A program made the position numbers and the translations under genes. A stretch of DNA of 18,885 bases from Bacteroides sp. CAG:530 (GTDB lineage: Bacteria; Bacteroidota; Bacteroidia; Bacteroidales; Bacteroidaceae): NCBI GenBank assembly GCA_000434735.1, contig FR881254.1, positions 1 to 18,885 on the forward strand, given 5' to 3'. The notes beneath the pieces were generated by a model that was not told the DNA's origin, did no database searches, and saw only the letters and a list, made by a program, of their open reading frames with translations. Of this stretch, positions 7,443 through 14,449 are shown one piece after another; position 1 is the first letter of the stretch; every line of letters starts with the position of its first letter.

Positions 7443-8933
7443 ATGGCCGGACTAAAATCTTTGGCAAAAGACACCGCTATCTACGGACTAAGCAGTATCG
7501 TAGGACGGTTTTTAAACTATCTGCTCGTGCCGCTATACACAGCGGTTATACCGGCAGCATCGGGAGGATACGGAGTTGTATCGAATGTGTACGCATATAC
7601 CGCCCTCATATTGGTATTTCTTACCTTCGGCATGGAAACGGGATTCTTCCGCTTCGCCAACAAGAGTGATGAAGACCCGCAGAAGGTTTACGCTAATGTG
7701 CTAATCTTTGTAGGCGGACTGTCGCTTATGTTTATTGTGGCGTGTCTTGCGTTCTTACACCCTATAGCTACGCTGTTAGAGTACCCCGACCATCCCGACT
7801 ACATAGCCATGATGGCTTTGGTGGTGGCTCTCGATTCTTTTCAGTGTATGCCATTCGCCTACCTTCGATATAAGAAACGCCCTATAAAGTTCGCAGCCAT
7901 CAAGCTGTTCAGCATTATCGGAAACATAGGGCTTAACCTGTTCTTCCTGCTGCTTTGTCCGCTGCTCTATGCACACGCTCCGGGTTCTGTATCGTGGTTC
8001 TATAACCCCGAATATCTGGTAGGATACATCTTCGTATCTAACCTTATCATCTCGGCGGTACAGATGTTCTTCTTTATCCCCGAACTACGTGGCTTACGCT
8101 ATCGCATAGAACCAGAGTTGATGAAGCGGATGATTTCGTACTCATTCCCTATCCTGATATTCGGGTTGGTAGGCATTCTTAACCAAACCATCGACAAGAT
8201 GATATATCCATTCCTTTTCGACGACCGTCACGAAGGATTGGTGCAGCTGGGCATCTACAGTGCCACCAGTAAGGTAGCTATGGTTATGGCGATGTTTACA
8301 CAAGCCTTCCGCTACGCATACGAGCCGTTTGTATTCGGCAAGAACAAGGATGCCGACAATAAGGATATGTATTCGGCAGCCATGAAGTATTTCTTTATCT
8401 TCTCTCTGCTGGCTTTCCTTGCCGTAATGGGATATATGGATATTCTGAAATACATGGTAGCTTCCGATTATTGGGAGGGCCTCAGCGTGGTAGCCATAGT
8501 AATGGGTGCCGAGATTCTGAAAGGCGTTTACTTCAACCTGTCGTTCTGGTATAAGTTGACCGACGAGACCCGTTGGGGAGCTTATTTCTCCATAATAGGA
8601 TGCGCTGTTATATTGGGATTGAACATATGGCTTGTACCTACCTACGGATATGTGGCATCGGCTTGGGCTTCGGTAGCCGGATATGGCATCATCACCCTGC
8701 TGTCGTATATCATCGGTCAGAAGAAATACCCCGTAAGCTATCCATTGCGCAGCATGGCTATTTATCTGCTTATGGCAGCCGTGGTTTATACCCTCTACCA
8801 AACTGTATCTATAGACAACGTATGGCTTCGTCTGTGCTTCCGCTCGGTATTGCTGCTGGCATTCGTGGCCTACATAGTAAAGCGCGACCTTCCGCTGAAG
8901 TCTATACCCGTAATCAACCGATTCGTGAAATAA
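7443..8933 (+). CDS. Polysaccharide flippase, Wzx/MATE-like (oligosaccharide flippase family)
   Basis: The 496-residue integral membrane protein has about 12-14 hydrophobic segments along its whole length. It begins AGLKSLAKDTAIYGLSSIVGRFLNYLLVPLYTA, the typical start of the polysaccharide biosynthesis/flippase family (MVF/MATE superfamily). FGMETGFFRF, a charged GLRYRIEPELMKRMISYSFP segment and NQTIDKMIYPFL are also family-like. Such proteins move undecaprenyl-linked oligosaccharides across the inner membrane. I chose the ATG at 7443, 10 nt after the ruvB stop, over a TTG at 7425 that would overlap ruvB by 8 nt. Six glycosyltransferase genes lie just upstream, so it is a good candidate exporter for their product; this is inference from context, and the substrate is unproven. 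Confidence 0.9.
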   Translation: MAGLKSLAKDTAIYGLSSIVGRFLNYLLVPLYTAVIPAASGGYGVVSNVYAYTALILVFLTFGMETGFFRFANKSDEDPQKVYANVLIFVGGLSLMFIVACLAFLHPIATLLEYPDHPDYIAMMALVVALDSFQCMPFAYLRYKKRPIKFAAIKLFSIIGNIGLNLFFLLLCPLLYAHAPGSVSWFYNPEYLVGYIFVSNLIISAVQMFFFIPELRGLRYRIEPELMKRMISYSFPILIFGLVGILNQTIDKMIYPFLFDDRHEGLVQLGIYSATSKVAMVMAMFTQAFRYAYEPFVFGKNKDADNKDMYSAAMKYFFIFSLLAFLAVMGYMDILKYMVASDYWEGLSVVAIVMGAEILKGVYFNLSFWYKLTDETRWGAYFSIIGCAVILGLNIWLVPTYGYVASAWASVAGYGIITLLSYIIGQKKYPVSYPLRSMAIYLLMAAVVYTLYQTVSIDNVWLRLCFRSVLLLAFVAYIVKRDLPLKSIPVINRFVK

Positions 8934-8955
8934 GTAACTTTAAACTATACACACT

Positions 8956-10314
8956 ATGGAAGTAAGAGAAAAGAATTTCGTGCTGAAGAATTTCTTCCGA
9001 AATTACCTCAGTCTGAACCGTAGCCGCGAAGACGAAAGCGCGACTGTAGAGTCCATCCGTAACGGAGTTGAGTTCAAGGGTATCAACCTATGGGTATTGA
9101 TATTCGCTACGTTCATAGCCTCTATGGGCCTCAACGTAAACTCTACGGCAGTAATCATTGGTGCCATGCTGATTTCACCGCTTATGGGACCTATCATGGG
9201 TGTGGGACTCTCTATCGGCATAAGCGATTTCGAACTGATGAAACGCTCACTTAAGAGCTACCTCATAGCTACCCTTTTCAGCGTAGTAACCGCCACGCTT
9301 TACTTCACCTTCACTCCGCTAAATGAAGTACAGAGCGAACTGTTGGCACGTACCTCGCCCACCATCTACGATGTGTTCATAGCCCTTGTAGGCGGATTGG
9401 CTGGTATCGTGGCACTCTCTACCAAGGAAAAAGGAAACGTAATACCTGGTGTAGCCATAGCCACCGCCTTGATGCCCCCACTCTGTACAGCCGGCTTCGG
9501 ACTTGCTACCGGAAACTTGCTATACTTCCTGGGTGCGTTTTACTTGTATTTCATCAACTCGGTATTCATCAGTCTGGCTACCTACATAGGAGTGCGAATG
9601 ATGCACTTCCAGCACAAGCAGTTTGTTGATAAGGCTCGCGAGAAACTGGTGAAGCGTTACATAGTATTGGTAACCATAGCTACCATGTGCCCGGCTATTT
9701 ACCTTACATACGGCATTGTGCGCGAAACTTTATACAACACTACCGCCAAAAACTTCATCTCATCTGAGTTGTCTTTCCCAGAAACACAGATATTAAGCAG
9801 GGAAATTTCTTATAACAAGAAAGAGATAAAAGTGGTTCTGTTAGGAAAAGAAGTAACCGATGAGCAGTTGGAGAACGCACGACACAAAATGCCCGACTAT
9901 AAGCTGTCGCACACCAAGCTGTCGGTTTACCAAGGCGGTAACAACGCCAACAAATCGATAGACATAAGAAACATCAAGTCGATGGTGATGGAAGACTTCT
10001 ACAAGAACAGCGAAAAGCAGCTCAACATACAGCGCCATCAGATAGACTCTCTGCAAAAAGCGTTGTCAGAGTTCTCTGGAGCCGGATTGGTCAGTACTTC
10101 TATGGGACAGGAAATGAAAGTACTCTTCCCCGAAGTAAAAACCATATCATTATCTAAAGGATTGCGCCTCAACGTAGACAACGTACGCGTGGATACACTG
10201 ATATTCGCAATAGTAGATTATGGCAAGCCCCTCTCCGCTTCAGAGAAGAAGAAGATGGAACAATGGCTCCGTGCACGTCTTAACAACAACCATCTGAAGT
10301 TGCTGATGGATTAA
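8956..10314 (+). CDS. DUF389 family membrane protein with a long C-terminal soluble domain
   Basis: The 452-residue protein carries the DUF389 core: NLWVLIFATFIASMGLNVNS, then AVIIGAMLISPLMGPIMGVG (65-84) and GVAIATALMPPLCTAGFGLA (165-184). About seven hydrophobic segments can be seen (roughly 44-58, 62-88, 101-119, 138-155, 162-182, 185-212 and 234-252). Residues from about 255 to 452 form a non-membrane tail containing a helical, coiled-coil-like stretch (about 350-375); I recognise no domain in it. The biochemical function of DUF389 is not established to my knowledge. The gene begins 22 nt after the flippase and is the last member of the ruvB operon, followed by a strong terminator. Confidence 0.9.
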   Translation: MEVREKNFVLKNFFRNYLSLNRSREDESATVESIRNGVEFKGINLWVLIFATFIASMGLNVNSTAVIIGAMLISPLMGPIMGVGLSIGISDFELMKRSLKSYLIATLFSVVTATLYFTFTPLNEVQSELLARTSPTIYDVFIALVGGLAGIVALSTKEKGNVIPGVAIATALMPPLCTAGFGLATGNLLYFLGAFYLYFINSVFISLATYIGVRMMHFQHKQFVDKAREKLVKRYIVLVTIATMCPAIYLTYGIVRETLYNTTAKNFISSELSFPETQILSREISYNKKEIKVVLLGKEVTDEQLENARHKMPDYKLSHTKLSVYQGGNNANKSIDIRNIKSMVMEDFYKNSEKQLNIQRHQIDSLQKALSEFSGAGLVSTSMGQEMKVLFPEVKTISLSKGLRLNVDNVRVDTLIFAIVDYGKPLSASEKKKMEQWLRARLNNNHLKLLMD

Positions 10315-10333
10315 TACATCCCACTTAGAAACA

Positions 10334-10376
10334 AAAATGGCTGCCGAACTTAAAACTAAGCCTCGGCAGCCATTTT
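10334..10376. terminator. Bidirectional Rho-independent terminator between the DUF389 gene and tyrS
   Basis: A perfect 14-bp stem, AAAATGGCTGCCGA (10334-10347) with TCGGCAGCCATTTT (10363-10376), encloses a 15-nt loop. T-rich tracts follow on both strands (ATTTTATTTTAT on plus, TTTTTGTTT on minus). It lies between convergent genes and can end both transcripts. Confidence 0.9.
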
Positions 10377-10395
10377 ATTTTATCTTAGAATTTGA

Positions 10396-11688
10396 TTACT
10401 TTGCAATAACAAGATAGTAATTCTTCTTACCGCGCTGAACCAACAAATACTTACCGTCGAGCAAGTCGGCAGAAGTGATTTCCTGGTCGAATGCAGCCAG
10501 TTTCTCCTTGTTCAGCGATACACCACCACCCTGAACCAACTTACGCATTTCACCTTTCGATGCAAATACGGCAGCCTTTTCGGCAAACAAATCTACAGCC
10601 TTGATACCAGCTTCAATATCAGCCTTAGCTACTTCGAACTGAGGAACACCTTCGAATACAGAAAGCAATGTATCCTCATCAAGTTTCTTCAACGCTTCTG
10701 AAGTAGCGTTACCAAACAAGATACCCGAAGCCTCTACAGCAGCGTTATAATCCTCTTCAGAGTGAACCATGATAGTTACCTCCTTAGCCAGACGTTTCTG
10801 CAATGCACGCATGTGAGGAGCCTGTTCGTGCTCTTCAATCAACGCGTCGATTTCTTCTTTAGGAAGAGAAGTAAAGATCTTGATATAACGTTTTGCATCC
10901 TCATCGCTTACGTTCAACCAGAACTGATAGAACTTATACGGAGAAGTATATCGTGGGTCGAGCCAAATGTTTCCTGATTCTGTTTTACCGAACTTACCGC
11001 CATCGGCCTTAGTGATAAGCGGACAAGTGAGCGCATATACCTCGCCACCGTTGGTACGACGTATCAGTTCGGCACCGGTAGTAATGTTTCCCCATTGGTC
11101 CGAACCGCCCATTTGCAATTTACAGTTCTTAGTTTCATACAGATGCAGGAAGTCATATCCTTGTAACAGCTGATAGGTAAACTCTGTGAATGAAAGACCG
11201 TCGCGGGCTTCTCCATTCAGACGCTTCTGTACTGAATCTTTCGCCATCATATAGTTTACAGTGATGTGCTTACCCACTGTACGGGCGAAATCGAGGAATG
11301 TGAAGTCTTTCATCCAATCGTAGTTGTTCACCAGTTCTGCACGGTTAGGGGCGTCCGACTCGAAGTCGAGGAATTTGCCCAACTGTTTTTTGATACATTC
11401 CTGATTATGGCGTAAGGTCTCTTCGTCGAGCAAGTTACGTTCTGCCGACTTACCAGAGGGGTCGCCAATCATACCTGTAGCACCGCCCACCAAAGCCAAT
11501 GGCTTATGGCCGCAACGCTGGAAGTGACGAAGCATCATGATACCACACAAATGACCGATGTGCAATGAATCGGCTGTAGGGTCAATACCCACATAAGCAG
11601 TTACCATTTCTTTTTCCAGCAGTTCTTCTGTGCCCGGCATCATGGTGTGCACCATTCCGCGCCATTTTAATTCTTCTACAAAATTCAT
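10396..11688 (-). CDS. tyrS: Tyrosine-tRNA ligase (tyrosyl-tRNA synthetase)
   Basis: TyrS charges tRNA-Tyr with tyrosine using ATP in the cytoplasm. The 430-residue protein is the usual bacterial length for this class I enzyme. It shows AYVGIDPTADSLHIGHLCG with HIGH at 43-46, the tRNA/tyrosine-site block GGSDQWGNI, the KMSKS counterpart GKFGKTESGN (K-F-G-K-T, common in bacterial TyrRS), and a C-terminal S4-type RNA-binding domain (about 365-430, with RKLVQGGGVSLN). The sequence closely resembles Bacteroides TyrS, which supports the taxonomic call. It lies downstream of pfkA on the same strand but has a separate promoter in the 101-nt gap. Confidence 0.98.
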   Translation of the reverse strand: MNFVEELKWRGMVHTMMPGTEELLEKEMVTAYVGIDPTADSLHIGHLCGIMMLRHFQRCGHKPLALVGGATGMIGDPSGKSAERNLLDEETLRHNQECIKKQLGKFLDFESDAPNRAELVNNYDWMKDFTFLDFARTVGKHITVNYMMAKDSVQKRLNGEARDGLSFTEFTYQLLQGYDFLHLYETKNCKLQMGGSDQWGNITTGAELIRRTNGGEVYALTCPLITKADGGKFGKTESGNIWLDPRYTSPYKFYQFWLNVSDEDAKRYIKIFTSLPKEEIDALIEEHEQAPHMRALQKRLAKEVTIMVHSEEDYNAAVEASGILFGNATSEALKKLDEDTLLSVFEGVPQFEVAKADIEAGIKAVDLFAEKAAVFASKGEMRKLVQGGGVSLNKEKLAAFDQEITSADLLDGKYLLVQRGKKNYYLVIAK

Positions 11689-11719
11689 CGAATGAAATTC
11701 TTAGTTTGACATATATATT

Positions 11720-11766
11720 AATTGGTTATCCGGCAAAAGTACGACACTTTATCTGAATAACCAATT
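11720..11766. repeat. Inverted repeat flanking the tyrS promoter -7 box
   Basis: AATTGGTTAT (11720-11729) and ATAACCAATT (11757-11766) are perfect 10-bp inverted arms 27 bp apart. The tyrS -7 element (11734-11741) lies inside the loop. It may be the pfkA transcript terminator hairpin (minus strand, though A-rich rather than T-rich downstream) or an operator around the promoter. The AT-rich arms leave chance possible. Confidence 0.5.
11734..11741 (-). promoter_or_regulatory. Bacteroides-type -7 element for tyrS
   Basis: The minus strand reads TACTTTTG, an exact TAnnTTTG match, 46 nt upstream of the tyrS ATG. At 19-nt spacing the -33 position reads TTGG. It lies between the arms of the inverted repeat at 11720-11766. 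Confidence 0.6.
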
Positions 11767-11789
11767 TTTTATCCGTTCTAATCAGCTAA

Positions 11790-12803
11790 TTATCCGAAAC
11801 AAACTCCTAAGCGGCGTCCTTGTACTACCAAATCGTGATCTTCGGTTACCAGCTTCAGTTTGCCTGCCACTTCGTTCAAGGGTACAGAAGATATTTCCGA
11901 TCCTTTAAGCGCTACCATGCGCCCGAACTGCCCGTTAGCTATCAGCTCTGTGGCATGACCTCCCATGCGAGTAGCCAGGTTACGGTCGAATGCCGTAGGC
12001 GAGCCTCCGCGCTGAATGTATCCCAGTACGGTTTCACGAGTCTCGAATCCTGTTTCGTATTCTATCTCTTCGGCTATATATTGCGCAGCTTTCTTTCCGT
12101 CTACGGTAGGTATTCCTTCTGCCACTACCACGATAGAGTAAGGCTTTCCCTTCTTCAGTCGTCCTATGATGGCGTCGCCTATGCGGTGAATGTCGAACGG
12201 TATTTCGGGTAGCAAAATAATGTCGCCCCCTCCTGCCATACCAGAGTAAAGAGCTATCCATCCAGCTTTATGTCCCATCACCTCTATCACCATTACGCGC
12301 TGATGTGCGCTGGCGGTAGAATGCAGACGGTCTATGGCATCGGTAGCGATAGACACGGCCGAATCGAAGCCGAACGAAACGTCGGTTCCCCACACGTCGT
12401 TATCAATGGTTTTAGGAATAGAAATTACATTCACGCCCGCATCGGCCAGCTTGGCAGCCGTTTTCTGTGTTCCGTTACCTCCTATACACACTATGCAGTC
12501 AAGCTGATGTTTCTTTATAGTATTAAGCAAGATAGCGGGTTTATCTTCCGACATTGAAGAGGTGCCTTTACGCTTGAAAGGTTTCTCGCGCGACGTACCC
12601 AGTATGGTACCTCCCATGTTAAGCAATCCCGACAGTGAATTATCCGTAAGCTGGATAATGTCGTCGTCCAGAAGTCCGCGGAATCCGCTATGGATACCAA
12701 ACACTTCCATGCCGTAATGGTTTATAGCTGTTTTACAAACCCCTCTGATTGTTGCGTTAATTCCGGGGCAATCTCCTCCAGATGTTAAAATACCGATTCT
12801 CAT
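11790..12803 (-). CDS. pfkA: 6-phosphofructokinase
   Basis: PfkA phosphorylates fructose 6-phosphate to fructose 1,6-bisphosphate, the committed step of glycolysis. The 337-residue protein begins MRIGILTSGGDCPGINATIRG with the phosphate-binding GGDCPG at 9-14. CIGGNGTQKT puts GGNGT at 108-112; the Gly at 111 corresponds to the residue associated with ATP use. PKTIDND at 130-136 contains the catalytic Asp (D134), but Lys 131 is the residue usually seen in PPi-dependent enzymes where classic ATP enzymes have Gly. MGHKAG (176-181) binds substrate. The Gly plus Lys combination marks the mixed or group III PFK subfamily, which as I recall is generally ATP-dependent. It is upstream of tyrS, divergent from the GH3 operon, and has its own near-consensus promoter. 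Confidence 0.95.
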   Translation of the reverse strand: MRIGILTSGGDCPGINATIRGVCKTAINHYGMEVFGIHSGFRGLLDDDIIQLTDNSLSGLLNMGGTILGTSREKPFKRKGTSSMSEDKPAILLNTIKKHQLDCIVCIGGNGTQKTAAKLADAGVNVISIPKTIDNDVWGTDVSFGFDSAVSIATDAIDRLHSTASAHQRVMVIEVMGHKAGWIALYSGMAGGGDIILLPEIPFDIHRIGDAIIGRLKKGKPYSIVVVAEGIPTVDGKKAAQYIAEEIEYETGFETRETVLGYIQRGGSPTAFDRNLATRMGGHATELIANGQFGRMVALKGSEISSVPLNEVAGKLKLVTEDHDLVVQGRRLGVCFG

Positions 12804-12832
12804 AGCTGTTCATTATTTCTCTTACTGATTGG

Positions 12833-12840
12833 TAAAGGTA
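12833..12840 (-). promoter_or_regulatory. Candidate -7 element for pfkA
   Basis: The minus strand reads TACCTTTA, one mismatch (last base) from TAnnTTTG, 30 nt upstream of the pfkA ATG. It shares the 139-bp divergent region 12804-12942 with the GH3 operon promoter; no other signal is evident there. Confidence 0.4.
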
Positions 12841-12904
12841 TAAGAAAAAACAATAGATTTGTTATTTCCCGCATGAAAATAATCTGATAAACGAGAAAAT
12901 CATC

Positions 12905-12912
12905 TACCTTTG
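12905..12912 (+). promoter_or_regulatory. Bacteroides-type -7 element for the GH3-lipoprotein-DUF3108 operon
   Basis: TACCTTTG is an exact TAnnTTTG match, 30 nt upstream of the ATG at 12943. No -33 TTTG is found at 19-nt spacing. Confidence 0.6.
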
Positions 12913-12942
12913 TGACATTAAGAATTAATAGGTTAAGAAGAA

Positions 12943-14448
12943 ATGGTTTCAACTAAGCTAGTCGGAAAGTTCTTCGCTCCACGGCGTAAAAAGATTGAAT
13001 TATACAATACTCATGCCGAAGCCTTACAAGAGCAGGTTTTCCGAAAACTGATTAAGAATGCAGCCCACACAGAATGGGGAACAAAATATGATTACGCGCA
13101 CATACAGTCGTACTCCGATTTTCAGCGTGTGCCCATCCAGACTTACGAAGACATTAAGGGTGATGTAGACCGTATGCGTCACGGCGAAAAGGATATACTA
13201 TGGCCGGGACAGGTAAAGTGGTATGCCAAGTCATCGGGCACTACAAACGATAAGAGTAAGTTTATTCCGGTTAGTCCCGACGGACTGAAGAACATACATT
13301 ACATGGGTGGAAAAGATGCCGTAGCGTTATACCTTGGCATCAACCCCGACAGTAAGTTCTTCTCTGGCAAGGGATTGATTTTAGGTGGAAGCCATAGCCC
13401 CAACTACAACTTGAAAGATAGCCTGGTAGGCGATTTGTCTGCCATCCTGATACAGAACATCAATCCGCTGGTAAACTTTATCCGTGTGCCAAGCAAAGAA
13501 ATAGCCTTGCTCAGCGAGTTCGAAGAAAAGGTAGAGCGCATAGCCGATACCACCATTCATCAGAACGTAACCAACCTGTCGGGTGTTCCTTCGTGGATGC
13601 TGGCTGTAATAAAGCGCATACTCGAAAAGACGGGAGCCAAACATCTTAATGAAGTATGGCCAAATCTTGAAGTATTCTTCCACGGAGGCGTATGCTTCAC
13701 CCCCTATCGTGAACAATATAAGCAAATCATCACCAGCGATAAGATGCACTATATGGAGACATATAATGCCAGCGAAGGTTTCTTCGGATTACAGAACGAC
13801 CTTACAGACCCTGCAATGCTGTTGATGATAGACTACGATGTGTTCTACGAATTCATTCCTCTTGAAGAGATAGACAATCCGCATCCTAACATCGTTCCGC
13901 TTACCGGAGTAGAGGTAGGAAAGAACTACGCCATCGTTATCAGCACCTCGTGCGGATTGTGGCGATATATACTGGGCGACACCGTGAAGTTCACTCAGAA
14001 AGACCCGTATAAGTTCATCATCTCAGGGCGTACCAAGCATTTCATCAATGCCTTTGGCGAAGAGCTGATGGTAGACAATGCCGAAAAGGGTCTGGCTCGT
14101 GCCTGCGCAGCTACCGGAGCACAGGTACTTGAGTACTCTGCCGCACCGGTCTTTATGGACGCTAACGCCAAGTGCCGTCATCAGTGGCTCATAGAGTTCA
14201 GCACTATGCCCGATTCTGTAGAACACTTCCGTCATGTGCTCGATACTTCGCTGCAGGAAATCAACTCCGACTATGAAGCCAAGCGTCATAAAGACATCAC
14301 GCTGCAAGAACTGGAGTTGATAGTGGCTCGTCCTAACCTGTTCCATGACTGGCTGAAAGAGAAAGGCAAGTTGGGCGGACAGCACAAAGTGCCTCGCCTA
14401 AGCAACAACCGCGATTATATAGAAGAAATGTTGAAACTAAACAAGTGA
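12943..14448 (+). CDS. GH3 auxin-responsive-promoter family protein (ANL superfamily acyl-acid amido synthetase-like)
   Basis: In plants GH3 enzymes adenylate a small carboxylic acid with ATP and conjugate it to an amino acid. Bacterial homologues are largely uncharacterised, so the substrate is unknown. The 501-residue protein keeps the adenylation motifs: YAKSSGTTNDKSKFIPVS with the phosphate loop SSGTT at 97-101, ETYNASEGFFG with YNASEG at 274-279, GLWRYILGDTVKF (338-350), SGRTKHFINAFGEELM (361-376) linking to the C-terminal lid, and a late GGQHKVPRLSNNRDY, the usual family end. There is no signal peptide, so it should be cytosolic. It leads an operon: its stop is followed after one base by the ATG of a lipoprotein gene, and a DUF3108 gene overlaps that. 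Co-expression with two envelope proteins hints at making or modifying an envelope molecule, which is inference only. Confidence 0.92.
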   Translation: MVSTKLVGKFFAPRRKKIELYNTHAEALQEQVFRKLIKNAAHTEWGTKYDYAHIQSYSDFQRVPIQTYEDIKGDVDRMRHGEKDILWPGQVKWYAKSSGTTNDKSKFIPVSPDGLKNIHYMGGKDAVALYLGINPDSKFFSGKGLILGGSHSPNYNLKDSLVGDLSAILIQNINPLVNFIRVPSKEIALLSEFEEKVERIADTTIHQNVTNLSGVPSWMLAVIKRILEKTGAKHLNEVWPNLEVFFHGGVCFTPYREQYKQIITSDKMHYMETYNASEGFFGLQNDLTDPAMLLMIDYDVFYEFIPLEEIDNPHPNIVPLTGVEVGKNYAIVISTSCGLWRYILGDTVKFTQKDPYKFIISGRTKHFINAFGEELMVDNAEKGLARACAATGAQVLEYSAAPVFMDANAKCRHQWLIEFSTMPDSVEHFRHVLDTSLQEINSDYEAKRHKDITLQELELIVARPNLFHDWLKEKGKLGGQHKVPRLSNNRDYIEEMLKLNK

Positions 14449-14449
14449 T

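Noticed and set aside
8142..8801. Long minus-strand open frame (219 codons) inside the flippase gene
   Set aside because: It is wholly antisense to a clear membrane-protein gene, and its translation is rich in His, Tyr and Gln without domain pattern. It looks like a shadow of the codon bias.
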